Source of the DNA: Acidimicrobiaceae bacterium
Lineage (GTDB): Bacteria > Actinomycetota > Acidimicrobiia > Acidimicrobiales > UBA8190
NCBI GenBank assembly: GCA_003151955.1
Contig: PLZB01000070.1
Coordinates: 16,286 to 80,285, forward strand
Direction of reading: 5' to 3'
DNA: 64,000 nucleotides
Of the stretch, positions 16,810-24,919 are shown piece by piece; position 1 is the first letter of the stretch; every line of letters starts with the position of its first letter. Below the pieces are notes generated by a model. The model searched no databases and was not told the origin of the DNA. It saw nothing but the letters and a program-made list of their open reading frames with translations. Both the position numbers and the translations under genes were made by a program.

Positions 16810-17676
16810 TCAGTCGGTGTTGAGGGATTCGATTTGCTCGACTCGGAGGGAGACCTGGGACGACGTCACCAGGGTCGGGAGCGACCCACCGCCCGCTGCA
16901 CCGACGGACGACCAACTCACGGCCCAGGAAATCGACGCCGTGACCGGGAACGAGCCCTCGTTTGGATCGCCGCCCGAGCTGGGCCTCCCGACCGACGAGG
17001 TCCTGTACGTGTACTGGCAGGGCGTCGACTGCTGAGTGGCGTCGACCTGTGGCCGGTAGGCGACCCCGGGGCCTGAACAGGTCACGGATTGTCCGTCGCC
17101 CATCGACCAGGTGACCTCGGTCGGTGTAGCCACGGCGGTGGCACTCACACCCCCGGCAGACGCGGTGGCCGAGTAGGAGTGCCAGATCGAACCGTCGATC
17201 CACAGCCAGGTCGACAGGTTGACGTAGCTCGTCGTCGCCGGGTTGGAGCTGACGACGGGAGCAGGGAGCAGGATCGAGGCGGCCGCCTGGGCAGCAACGG
17301 CACTCGGGGAGACAGGGGGCGTCGGGGCGGCTGTCGGGATCCAGACGTCGGTAAACGACATCCCCGGATTTCCCAGAGTGGCGCAGGTCATGACGTACCA
17401 CTGCCCTGGCGTCGGGCCTCCGGGGGCCAACGTGGCGGCATAGCCCGGATCCACAGGGGTGTAGACGCAGACGACACCGGGATTTCCGGTCCCGCCACCA
17501 CTCGGGGCTTGCGCTCCTGGAGTGCCGGGAGTCGATCCTGAGGTGGTCACGCCAACGGAGATGGTTCCTCCGCCCTCGTTGACACCAACACTTCCAGCAT
17601 GTGCGGAATTCTCTTGGGACAGAGAAATCGCCCCGAGTAATACCAGGCCAAGGGACAGCTTCGTCAGCTTGCGCAC
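16810..17676 (-). CDS. Secreted PKD-like protein leading the Tad operon
   Basis: The signal peptide is clear (VRKLTKLSLGLVLLGAISLS, then ENSAHA). The mature part is rich in Ser, Thr and Gly. It includes a PKD-like segment (TEVTWSMGDGQSVTCSG, then CQYTYRTSS), a beta-sandwich found on cell surfaces. GTG 17676 is chosen because GGAG lies five bases upstream; this overlaps the previous gene by 13 nt. It sits at the head of the Tad operon, so a surface, adhesin or pilus-associated role is plausible but not shown. Confidence 0.7.
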   Translation of the reverse strand: MRKLTKLSLGLVLLGAISLSQENSAHAGSVGVNEGGGTISVGVTTSGSTPGTPGAQAPSGGGTGNPGVVCVYTPVDPGYAATLAPGGPTPGQWYVMTCATLGNPGMSFTDVWIPTAAPTPPVSPSAVAAQAAASILLPAPVVSSNPATTSYVNLSTWLWIDGSIWHSYSATASAGGVSATAVATPTEVTWSMGDGQSVTCSGPGVAYRPQVDATQQSTPCQYTYRTSSVGRPSSGGDPNEGSFPVTASISWAVSWSSVGAAGGGSLPTLVTSSQVSLRVEQIESLNTD

Positions 17677-18215
17677 GTCTGCTCCGAGACCGTTTCTTGC
17701 GAGACCTTCCACCCCGTGACCGTTTCCTGCATCGTCGAGGTCACCAACTCTTGGCCCCTCTGTCCCCCGACGCCAGGAGCGGGCTGCCCGGTCGTGGAGT
17801 CGACTTGAATCTCGTTTCCATCAAGGCAGCCGATGACGGTTGCCGTGTCACCAACGGCTTGGGCGATCCGAACAGAGAGAACCGCATCGGTTCCGACCGC
17901 CACGAGATTCTGGCGGGCGTCGGCTTGAAGACTGGCTTGAACGAGTCCCAACTGTGGATTCATATGGGTTGCTGCGACAGCCGGGCTCTGCCAGTCATTG
18001 GTCCTTGAAGCCGTATCGATCGCTTCAACGGCAGCCTTCCAACCGGCGATGATCGCCGCATCCCGTGCCGCCGTGACGTTCGTGGTGGTCGTGGTCGCGG
18101 GCACCGAGGGCTTCGGACGCCCGCAGGCGGCGATCGACCCCGCCGCCAGGGCGAGGACGACGATCGCCCGAGCAGGGCTCCGCCAATCGAGGAGGGGTTG
18201 TGCGTCCGCCGACAC
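17664..18215 (-). CDS. Lipoprotein, first gene of the Tad operon
   Basis: From GTG 18215 the product has a lipoprotein signal (ARAIVVLALAAGSIAAC, lipid-modified Cys at about residue 31). A Thr-rich linker follows, then a ~140-residue domain with helical and beta segments (AARDAAIIAGWKAAVEAIDTA, GDTATVIGCLDGNEIQVDSTTG). It resembles the NTF2-like lipoproteins common in actinobacteria, but the match is weak. It probably anchors at the outer face of the membrane and supports pilus assembly. Upstream in-frame starts up to 18446 are less likely because they would bury the signal. Confidence 0.65.
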   Translation of the reverse strand: MSADAQPLLDWRSPARAIVVLALAAGSIAACGRPKPSVPATTTTTNVTAARDAAIIAGWKAAVEAIDTASRTNDWQSPAVAATHMNPQLGLVQASLQADARQNLVAVGTDAVLSVRIAQAVGDTATVIGCLDGNEIQVDSTTGQPAPGVGGQRGQELVTSTMQETVTGWKVSQETVSEQTCAS

Positions 18216-18222
18216 GAATATT

Positions 18223-18238
18223 GGAACGTAGGCGTTCC
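18223..18238. promoter_or_regulatory. Inverted repeat GGAACG-N4-CGTTCC before the Tad operon
   Basis: Perfect 6-bp arms with a 4-bp spacer lie 7 bp upstream of the lipoprotein GTG at 18215. The position suits an operator near the transcription start of the Tad operon. The binding protein is unknown. Confidence 0.4.
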
Positions 18239-18519
18239 CATTGGTCTGAGCAAGAGAGAGACAGGAAGTTAACGTCCCGGAAACCGGAGCACCGGCACCG
18301 AACGGGATCGGGGCGACGCCGACGGCGGCGGCCTCCGGTTCCCGGGAAGCGTCTCGTGATGCTGCTGTGAGGAGGCGGCGGTTCACCCTGCCAACGTGCA
18401 CGCGCAACCTTGCTGGGGACCTTGCCGGACTCCTTGATGCCGACATCGACGGGCCCGGGCCCGGGGCAACATGCCTCGGGGCACCGACCGGAACCGCTGC
18501 GACACTGGCCTCAGGCCCT

Positions 18520-18539
18520 GACGTTTCCGCGGAAACGTC
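18520..18539. repeat. Perfect 20-bp palindrome GACGTTTCCGCGGAAACGTC
   Basis: The 20 bp are fully self-complementary with no spacer, in non-coding DNA downstream of the XRE gene. There is no T-run, so it is not a canonical terminator. It resembles a dimeric-regulator or partition-type site more than a hairpin terminator. Confidence 0.6.
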
Positions 18540-18583
18540 CCCAATCGGAGATGGGCCGTCCGGAGGGGAACCGTGGGCGCCGG

Positions 18584-18949
18584 TCAGCCCCGGGTCTTGC
18601 CCTTCGGCTTCGCCTTCCTACCGGACCCCGGTTCCGGGACCACCACCGAACCGCCGCCAGGTCCCGAGGTGCCCCTCGCCGCCCGCAAGGGCCGGAGGAC
18701 CTTGCCGGCGTCCTCCTGGGCCATCCGGTCCTCGGTCAGGCCGATCATCTTCGCCGAGGAGATCCCGAGGGCCTCGGCCAGGACCCAGAGAGTCGTGATC
18801 GAGGGGGAGTTCTGGCCCCGCTCGATGAGGGAGACGTAGGTCCGGTGGCGTCCGCAGGCGAAGGAGAGGGCCTCCTGGGACATCCCCGCCGCCAGTCTCG
18901 TCTCCCGGAGGACCTCCCCGAAGGCTTTCTGGAGCTCGGTGAAGGCCAC
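18584..18949 (-). CDS. XRE-family HTH transcriptional regulator
   Basis: The 121-residue protein has an XRE helix-turn-helix near the N-terminus (about residues 10-65): FGEVLRETRLAAGMSQEAL, FACGRHRTYVSLIERGQNSPS, LWVLAEALGIS. A basic, Gly/Pro-rich tail ends KAKPKGKTRG. GTG 18949 is the start. A perfect 18-bp TATA-rich palindrome lies 35-52 bp upstream and is probably its autoregulatory site. It may be a solitary regulator or the controller of nearby genes. Confidence 0.85.
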   Translation of the reverse strand: MAFTELQKAFGEVLRETRLAAGMSQEALSFACGRHRTYVSLIERGQNSPSITTLWVLAEALGISSAKMIGLTEDRMAQEDAGKVLRPLRAARGTSGPGGGSVVVPEPGSGRKAKPKGKTRG

Positions 18950-18983
18950 GACCTACACCATCTCGGCACGCAGAGTAAAGAAC

Positions 18984-19001
18984 TACAGTATATATACTGT
19001 A
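18984..19001. promoter_or_regulatory. Perfect 18-bp palindrome upstream of the XRE gene
   Basis: TACAGTATATATACTGTA is fully palindromic and lies between the XRE gene and the PIN toxin gene. It includes a TATACT -10-like hexamer on the minus strand. A closely related element occurs at 6629-6642. Confidence 0.6.
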
Positions 19002-19030
19002 TCAATTCAATTGCACAGGACCACGGTCAG

Positions 19031-19456
19031 TCAGAGCAATACCACGTCCAGTGTCCCTTCAACGTGGGGGGCTAACGCCTTGAGGTCGGCCAGGTCGGAG
19101 GTCAGGATCCCCACCACTCCTCCTGCCCGTCCCACCCGCTCTGCCGCCAGGGCCACAGCGGCGTCGACGACCGAGGCGGTGACAACCAGGGAACGGAGCT
19201 GGGCCACCCGGTCGGCCCCCTGACGGTCGAGGACGTCATCGGTCCTCACCAGTCGGTTGGCGTTGGCGGCAGCGGGCCGGGTCCGATCCCACCCGGATTC
19301 ACCTCGCACCGCCGTGGGCACAACCCGCTGTCCGTTGGCGGCCGCCACCGCCTTCACTGCCACAGCCCGTTTGGGGTCCCCCGGAGTCGAGGACAGGAGG
19401 GCGGAGGCAGCCTCTGCGTCCAGGACGAGATGTCGGGTGATCCGGGCCGGGGTCAC
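19031..19456 (-). CDS. PIN-domain (VapC-like) toxin
   Basis: The 141-residue product has the acidic residues of PIN ribonucleases in order: Asp in HLVLDAEAASALL, Glu in VVPTAVRGESGW, Asp in ASVVDAAVALAAE and Asp in ILTSDLADLKAL. VapC-type PIN toxins cleave tRNA or rRNA and are neutralised by a partner. GTG 19456 overlaps the stop of the antitoxin gene (GTGA), the classic antitoxin-first toxin-antitoxin order. The RNA target cannot be read from the sequence. Confidence 0.82.
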   Translation of the reverse strand: MTPARITRHLVLDAEAASALLSSTPGDPKRAVAVKAVAAANGQRVVPTAVRGESGWDRTRPAAANANRLVRTDDVLDRQGADRVAQLRSLVVTASVVDAAVALAAERVGRAGGVVGILTSDLADLKALAPHVEGTLDVVLL

Positions 19457-19902
19457 GCGCTCTCCCGTCGCCCCACCCCGGCGGCGAACATCTCGACGTA
19501 GCCGAGGACTTCGTCGACCGTCTCGTCGACCGCCCCGCTCAGCGCCCAGTCGGGCCGCTGCTTCGTCATCCACGCCGCGGTCTCCTCGATCAGGTCAGGC
19601 CGGGATGCCCCCGGATGTCCACTTCCACGCACCCGAATCATCGCAACGTCGGCGAGACTGGGGACGTCCTCGGGGAACCTGCTGAAGTGCTCGGCCAACG
19701 CCATCCGCCGGACGAATTCACCGACCCGCTCCTCGAGGGCTCGACTCGTCGCCACCGTGAACGACTCGTCCATCCCGAGCTCGGTGGCGATCAGCACAGC
19801 CCGGTGCAACGCCTCCGGGAGCCGTATCGACGTAGCCCTCGATCCGCCTGCCTCTTCGGCGGCGCTGAGGGCCACGACCAGGTCGTCGAGCGTGGCAGCC
19901 AT
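19453..19902 (-). CDS. Ribbon-helix-helix-type antitoxin for the PIN toxin
   Basis: A 149-residue protein that starts MAATLDDLVVALSAAEE and has a ribbon-helix-helix-like stretch (ATSIRLPEALHRAVLIATELG), used to bind DNA. The C-terminal half should wrap the PIN toxin. ATG 19902 has a GGAGGGAG ribosome-binding site. Its upstream region has the repeated element GTATGC-G-GTATGC (minus strand, about 19937-19949) overlapping a TATGCT -10-like box, a likely autoregulatory site. It is longer than most VapB antitoxins. Confidence 0.72.
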   Translation of the reverse strand: MAATLDDLVVALSAAEEAGGSRATSIRLPEALHRAVLIATELGMDESFTVATSRALEERVGEFVRRMALAEHFSRFPEDVPSLADVAMIRVRGSGHPGASRPDLIEETAAWMTKQRPDWALSGAVDETVDEVLGYVEMFAAGVGRRESA

Positions 19903-20048
19903 GGTCGGGTCTCCCTCCATCCGTGCGGTACAAAGCATACCGCATACATCCGAGGTTGAGATTTCGCCGTCGTCGGTCATGACGTCCAGGCTGTCGGATG
20001 GGTGTGTCGGCCAATCGGAAGTTCGCCGGTTCCTATGCTGAAGATCCC

Positions 20049-20810
20049 ATGTGCGGACGGATCGCCCTCTACACCCCCCCGAGCCGGCTGGCCCGGCTTC
20101 TCGATGCCAGCCTCGACGAGGAGCTCGAATCCGAGGGAGGGCCGAGCTGGAACGTGGCCCCCAGCCAGACGATGCTCGCCCTCGTCGAGCCGAGGCCTGA
20201 CGATTCCGCGGCATCGTCGGAAGCAGCCGGCCGAGTTCTCCGGGCCTTCCGGTGGGGGCTCGTCCCCTACTGGGCCGGGGACCCCTCCATCGGGAACCGG
20301 ATGATCAACGCCCGGGCGGAGACGGTGGCGAGCAAGGGGGCCTTCAGCTCGGCCCTCTCCCGGCGCCGTTGCCTGGTCGTCGCCGACGGCTTCTACGAGT
20401 GGCAGCGGGACCCGGTGAACCCGAAGCGGAAGGTCCCTTACTACTTCGTCCGGGCCGACGGGCTCCCGCTCACCTTGGCGGGCCTCTGGGAACGGTGGCA
20501 GCCCCCCGACCGCCCCGAGGCCCTCCTCCTGAGCTGCACTGTCATCACCACCTCAGCCGGTCCGGACATCGAGTTCGTCCACGATCGGATGCCCGTCGTG
20601 GTCGAGGCCCCCGACTTCGACCGGTGGCTCAGCCGGGCCGAGCGGGATCCCGAGGCTGTCCTCCCCCTCCTCCGGCCCGCCCCGGCGGGAACGCTCCGTT
20701 CCCACCCGGTCTCCTCCCTGGTGAACAGCCCCCGGAACGACAGTCCGGAGCTGATCGTCGAGGTGGAGGCGCCCCCACCGGAGGAGCCCGTCCCCACCCT
20801 TTTCGACTGA
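20049..20810 (+). CDS. yedK: SOS-response-associated abasic-site DNA-crosslinking protein (YedK/HMCES)
   Basis: The protein begins MCGRIALY. After Met removal, Cys2 forms a stable thiazolidine link to abasic sites in ssDNA and shields them from error-prone repair. Other SRAP motifs are present: WNVAPSQ, MINARAET, ADGFYEWQR and VHDRMPVV with the catalytic His. At 253 residues it is full length. ATG 20049 is fixed by the need for Cys at position 2. It is followed 44 nt later by an MFS transporter gene. Confidence 0.93.
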   Translation: MCGRIALYTPPSRLARLLDASLDEELESEGGPSWNVAPSQTMLALVEPRPDDSAASSEAAGRVLRAFRWGLVPYWAGDPSIGNRMINARAETVASKGAFSSALSRRRCLVVADGFYEWQRDPVNPKRKVPYYFVRADGLPLTLAGLWERWQPPDRPEALLLSCTVITTSAGPDIEFVHDRMPVVVEAPDFDRWLSRAERDPEAVLPLLRPAPAGTLRSHPVSSLVNSPRNDSPELIVEVEAPPPEEPVPTLFD

Positions 20811-20854
20811 ACGGTCCGGCCCGTCAACCGGGGCGGGGCCCCTAAGGTGACCGG

Positions 20855-22318
20855 GTGACCCGATCCCTGGAGCGAGCGAGCTACCGGACGACCTTCGCCG
20901 TCCTCCTCCTCGGGACGTCGGCCTACGCCCTCCTCCAGTCGCTCGTGACCCCGGTGCTGCCGACGATCCAGCACGACCTCCACAGCTCCCAGTCCACGGT
21001 CACCTGGGTCCTCACGGCCTACCTCCTCTCGGCCTCGATCTTCACCCCCATCCTGGGGCGGGTCGGGGACATGCGGGGGAAGGAGCGGATGCTGGTGGTG
21101 ACCCTGGGGGCGCTGGCACTGGGGTCGGTCCTGGCCGGGCTGGCCGGGAACATCGGGCTCCTCATCGTGGCCCGGGCCATCCAGGGGATCGGGGGTGCGG
21201 TGATCCCGCTCTCGTTCGGGATCATCCGGGACGAGTTCCCCCCCGGGAAGGTCCCCTCGGGGGTGGGGATCCTGGCCGCCATGACCGCGGTCGGGGGTGG
21301 GGCCGGGATCGTCCTGGCCGGGCCGATCGTGAGCCACCTGGACTACCACTGGCTCTTCTGGATCCCCCTGGTCCCCACCCTGGTGGCCATGGTCTGCGCC
21401 CAGGTCTTCGTCCCGGAGTCCCCCGTCCGGACCCCGGGCCGGATCAGCTGGCCGGGGGCGGTCCTCCTGTCTGGATGGCTGGTGGCTCTCCTCCTGGGGG
21501 TGAGCGAGGCGCCGGTCTGGGGGTGGGGGTCGCCCCGGGTGCTCGGCCTCCTCGGGAGCGCCCTCGTCATCGGGGTGGCCTGGGCGGCCGTCGAGCTCCG
21601 CTCCGGGGAGCCCCTGGTCGACATGACCATGATGCGGGTCCCCGCCGTCTGGACCAACAACCTCGTGGCCTTCCTCTTCGGGATGGGGATGTACGCCGTG
21701 ATGGCCTTCCTGCCCGAGTTCCTCCAGACCCCCCACTCGACGGGCTACGGCTTCGGGGCCAGCATCGTCCAGTCCGGGCTCTTCCTCCTCCCCCTCACGG
21801 TGATGATGTTCCTCTTCGGGCTCTTCGCGGGGCGGATCGCCGCTGCCATCGGGTCGAAGACGGCGGTCATCATCGGGTCGGGGGCCTCCTGCGGGGCCTA
21901 CCTGGTCCTGGCCTTCGCCCATGCCCACGCCTGGGAGCTCTACCTGGCCAGCACCCTCCTCGGTGTCGGGCTCGGGCTGGCCTTCTCGGCCATGTCGAAC
22001 CTCATCGTCCAGGCCGTGCCGCCGTCGCAGACGGGGGTGGCCAGCGGGATGAACGCCAACATCCGGACCATCGGGGGGGCTGTCGGGGCCGGGATCATGT
22101 CGAGCATCGTCACCTCCCGGCTCCTCGCCGACGGGTTCCCGGCCGGGTCGAGGTACACGGCCGGGTTCGCCTTCCTGGCCGGCACCGCCGTGGTGGCCAC
22201 CGTCGCCGCCGTCTTCATCCCCAAGGCCACCTCGACCCAGGCCGACGCCGACCGGGAACCCCATCTCCGCAACGCCGAGCTGGCCCTGCTGGCCGGGGGG
22301 ACCATCGCCGAGTCCTGA
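20855..22318 (+). CDS. MFS drug transporter, DHA2 (14-helix) type
   Basis: This 487-residue polytopic membrane protein has the DHA2/EmrB-QacA pattern of about 14 helices. The loop 2-3 MFS signature is GRVGDMRGKERMLV, and motif C-like regions follow (VGGGAGIVLAGPI). Such transporters use the proton gradient to export drugs or metabolites. GTG 20855 follows an AAGGTGA ribosome-binding site. It is probably co-transcribed with the small ABM-like gene and the second MFS gene downstream. The substrate is unknown. Confidence 0.9.
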   Translation: MTRSLERASYRTTFAVLLLGTSAYALLQSLVTPVLPTIQHDLHSSQSTVTWVLTAYLLSASIFTPILGRVGDMRGKERMLVVTLGALALGSVLAGLAGNIGLLIVARAIQGIGGAVIPLSFGIIRDEFPPGKVPSGVGILAAMTAVGGGAGIVLAGPIVSHLDYHWLFWIPLVPTLVAMVCAQVFVPESPVRTPGRISWPGAVLLSGWLVALLLGVSEAPVWGWGSPRVLGLLGSALVIGVAWAAVELRSGEPLVDMTMMRVPAVWTNNLVAFLFGMGMYAVMAFLPEFLQTPHSTGYGFGASIVQSGLFLLPLTVMMFLFGLFAGRIAAAIGSKTAVIIGSGASCGAYLVLAFAHAHAWELYLASTLLGVGLGLAFSAMSNLIVQAVPPSQTGVASGMNANIRTIGGAVGAGIMSSIVTSRLLADGFPAGSRYTAGFAFLAGTAVVATVAAVFIPKATSTQADADREPHLRNAELALLAGGTIAES

Positions 22319-22409
22319 GGCTCCCGGTACCGGGCCCGACCCGAGCGGGCCGGCTCGATCCGTGCCAGCATGGCGGCTCCGAGCTCCAAGGATCCAGAGG
22401 AGGATCGAC

Positions 22410-22676
22410 GTGGCAGTTCTCAAGCAGCACCACGCTCCCGGCATGACCGCCGAGGCCTACGACCAGGTCGCCGAGGGGGCGCTCCCCTCCCAGCTCGAGG
22501 CCGAGGGGTTCCACGCCCACTACGCCGTCGTGGACGAGAGTGGGCTCACGGTCGTCGAGGTCTGGGACTCGGTGGCCCAGCACGACGCCTGGTTCAACGT
22601 GGTCGTGAAGCCCAACCTCCCCCCCGACCTCCCCGATCCCACCTTCAGCGAGATCCACAACAGCAACGTCAGGTAG
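22410..22676 (+). CDS. Small ABM-like dimeric barrel protein
   Basis: The 88-residue product (from GTG 22410, with GGAGGAT upstream) resembles short dimeric alpha/beta-barrel proteins. Recognisable segments are MTAEAYDQV, FHAHYAVVDESGLTVVEVWDS and AWFNVVVKPNLPP. It sits between two MFS genes, immediately before the second with no gap. It may bind or modify the exported compound; that is inference. Confidence 0.68.
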   Translation: MAVLKQHHAPGMTAEAYDQVAEGALPSQLEAEGFHAHYAVVDESGLTVVEVWDSVAQHDAWFNVVVKPNLPPDLPDPTFSEIHNSNVR

Positions 22677-23942
22677 GTGACCGAGGCCGTCGACGGGGCG
22701 GTGACCGGACCGGCCCGGTCACCCCGTCGGTGGCTGATCCTGGCCGCCTTCATGGTGGTCACGGCCGTCACCCAGCTCATGTGGCTGGCCTACTCGGCCA
22801 TCGCCCCCGGGCTCCAGACGGTCGCCGGCATCTCTGAGAGCAAGGTGGTGCTCCTCTCGACGGTCTTCCCGGTCCTCTACATCCCCCTCTCCATCCCTGT
22901 GGGCCGGATCATCGACCGGTTCGGCTTCCGGTTCGCCGTCCTCGTCGGGGCCGGGCTCACCGCCGGGGGCGGGTTCGTCCGGATGATCTCCCCCAGCTTC
23001 GCCATGCTCCTCATCGGCTCGGCCATCATCTCGGTCGGCCAGCCCTTCGTCCTGAACAGCGTGACCAAGCTCAACGGGTCCTGGTTCGACGAGAAGGAGT
23101 CCTCGAAGGCCAACGGGCTCTTCACGGTCTCCCTCTTCGCCGGGATGATCCTGGCCCTGAGCCTGACCCCGGCCCTCTTCCACGCCTTCGGGGGGACGGC
23201 CAAGCGGTCCTCGCTCACCGGCCTCGCCCTCGTCTACGCCCTCCTGGCCACGGCCGCCCTGGTCTTCTTCGCCCTGGTGGCCCGGGAGCACCCGGCCGGG
23301 GCGGCCGAGCCCGAGCCGGAGGAGGAGGTGGCCGTCTGGGCCTCGATCAGGGGGCTGCTCCGGACCCCGGGATTCGGGGCCCTCGTCGTCCTCATGTGCT
23401 CCGGTCTCGGGGCCCTCATCGCCTTCCTTCAGCTCGTCGAGGTCCTCCTCCAGTCCAAGGGGATCAGCGACACCACGGCGGGGGCCATGGGATCGCTCTT
23501 CGTCCTGGCCGCCGCCGGGGGGTCCTTCGCCATCTCGGCCCTCTCCGACCGTCTCGGGGGCCGGGTCCGGCTCCTGGCCGTCACCCTGGTCCTCTCCGCC
23601 GTCGGGCTCCTCCTCATGACCGTGGCCCACGGCTCGCTCGCACTGGGGGCGGCCGGGGTGCTCGCCGCCGTGGTCCTGGCCGCCACCTGGCCCCTCTCCC
23701 TCACCCTCTCCGAGGAGCTGACGGGACCGGCGGCGGCCGGGATGGCGGCCAGCCTCCTCCTCCTGGTCGGAAACCTGGCCGGGGCCGTCTGGACCTTCGT
23801 CATGGAGCAGCTCCACCAGGCCGCCGGCAAGAGCGGCTCCTTCACCACCGCCGCCGTCTTCCTGGCCGTGGTCTGCGTCCTCGGGATCGTCCCGGTCCTG
23901 CGGATCCGGAGCGTCCCCGCCGCCCTGGCCCCGGCCGACTGA
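22677..23942 (+). CDS. MFS transporter (12-helix)
   Basis: The 421-residue product has twelve predicted helices in two halves. The MFS loop signature is GRIIDRFGFRFAVL, with a second signature-like loop SDRLGGRVRLL in the C-terminal half. The tone (LMWLAYSAIAPGL, SVGQPFVLNSVTKL) resembles the haem/FLVCR-like and cyanate-type MFS branches, but the substrate is uncertain. GTG 22677 directly follows the stop of the preceding gene. Confidence 0.87.
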   Translation: MTEAVDGAVTGPARSPRRWLILAAFMVVTAVTQLMWLAYSAIAPGLQTVAGISESKVVLLSTVFPVLYIPLSIPVGRIIDRFGFRFAVLVGAGLTAGGGFVRMISPSFAMLLIGSAIISVGQPFVLNSVTKLNGSWFDEKESSKANGLFTVSLFAGMILALSLTPALFHAFGGTAKRSSLTGLALVYALLATAALVFFALVAREHPAGAAEPEPEEEVAVWASIRGLLRTPGFGALVVLMCSGLGALIAFLQLVEVLLQSKGISDTTAGAMGSLFVLAAAGGSFAISALSDRLGGRVRLLAVTLVLSAVGLLLMTVAHGSLALGAAGVLAAVVLAATWPLSLTLSEELTGPAAAGMAASLLLLVGNLAGAVWTFVMEQLHQAAGKSGSFTTAAVFLAVVCVLGIVPVLRIRSVPAALAPAD

Positions 23943-23943
23943 C

Positions 23944-24897
23944 CTACAACAGGGCCACCAGGGCACAGACGATCAGCGCCAGCAGCGCCGGGGGCCCCTC
24001 GTAGGAGCCGCGGATCGTGAGCGAGTCGGGACGGGAGTCCCGAAGGGCCTGGAGCAGGATCGGGCGGTCGCCGATCGAACCCTGGATCAGCCTCCCGCCA
24101 CTGCGTCCCAGGAGCCCGAGCCGGAACGGGGTCTCGGCGATGGTCCCGTCCACCTGGATCGGGCTTTCCCGGTCAAGACCTGCGGGCCCGGTGACACCGG
24201 CCCGGAGGCGCTGGCCGGCCAGGTCCCCGATCACGGAGACCCGCTCGGTGACAGGGACGGAGAGGCCGGATTGGCTGACCTCCAGGCCGACGATCTGCCC
24301 ACCGAAGAGGCCACGGATGGTCTCGGCGTGCTCCCAGGTGGAGGGGGAATCGTCCGCCTGCCAGGACGCCTTGACCCGGACGCCGGCGAAGACACCGCTG
24401 AGCCGGCCCCAGGACGGGGCCAGCCGGAGCCGAACCTCAGCTCCGCCGAAGGTTCCCACGATCAGGCTGCCGTTGCTGACCGAGAGGTCGACCCGGGCCG
24501 ATTCGGCCACGCCCTCCAATCGAACACGACTGGTGAACGCTTGGCCCCAGACACTCAGGCCCAGCGCATCATCCAGCGCCGCCGACAGGGGATCATCGTC
24601 GGCAGGGGGTGTCCCCGCGTCCTGCATGCCCACGGCGGTGCCGCAGACCCCGCAGAAGACCACGGTGAAGGGCACCGATCCGGAGCCCGCCTCGGCCTCG
24701 ACCGGGGGGACGGCGAGAGTGCGGTAGCGGGCCGTCCGTTCCAGGTTGGCGCCGCACTGGCCGCATCGCAGGACCGGGCCCGCCTTCCGGGCCGGAGCCG
24801 GGTTCCCGGCCCGTTGGGCCTCGGCCGGATCCTGAGGGCCGGACAGGAGTTGGATGACCTGGTGGCGGACCCGGTTCAGGTCGGCCCCCAGGCTCAC
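23944..24897 (-). CDS. C-terminal part of a Clp-N/zinc-ribbon/membrane protein
   Basis: The first residues, SLGADLNRVRHQVIQLLSG, are the last helix of a ClpC-type N-domain whose beginning lies in the preceding ORF in another frame. A linker is followed by a zinc ribbon (CGQCGANL, then CGVCGTAV, about residues 45-88), a ~190-residue Val/Gly-rich beta domain and one C-terminal transmembrane helix (PPALLALIVCALVALL). With the two frames joined, this would be one tail-anchored protein of about 440 residues. GTG 24897 is only a formal start. The stop is 1 nt from the convergent MFS stop. The beta domain matches nothing I know. Confidence 0.7.
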   Translation of the reverse strand: MSLGADLNRVRHQVIQLLSGPQDPAEAQRAGNPAPARKAGPVLRCGQCGANLERTARYRTLAVPPVEAEAGSGSVPFTVVFCGVCGTAVGMQDAGTPPADDDPLSAALDDALGLSVWGQAFTSRVRLEGVAESARVDLSVSNGSLIVGTFGGAEVRLRLAPSWGRLSGVFAGVRVKASWQADDSPSTWEHAETIRGLFGGQIVGLEVSQSGLSVPVTERVSVIGDLAGQRLRAGVTGPAGLDRESPIQVDGTIAETPFRLGLLGRSGGRLIQGSIGDRPILLQALRDSRPDSLTIRGSYEGPPALLALIVCALVALL

Positions 24898-24919
24898 GAG
24901 GACCTGGGCTGCGACCCCC

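Larger units (their letters stand above)
18216..18583. other. Intergenic region between the Tad operon and the XRE gene
   Basis: No convincing gene is present in these 368 bp. Two palindromes stand out: one next to the lipoprotein start and a perfect 20-bp one at 18520-18539. The probable Tad promoter lies here, but no clear -35/-10 pair was found. Confidence 0.5.

Noticed and set aside
18520..18539. Possible parS or rho-independent terminator
   Set aside because: It differs from the known parS consensus and lacks a T-run, so neither name is supported.
20441..22444. A 667-codon minus-strand ORF
   Set aside because: It is antisense to YedK and the MFS transporter and has a low-complexity Gly/Asp/Glu composition.
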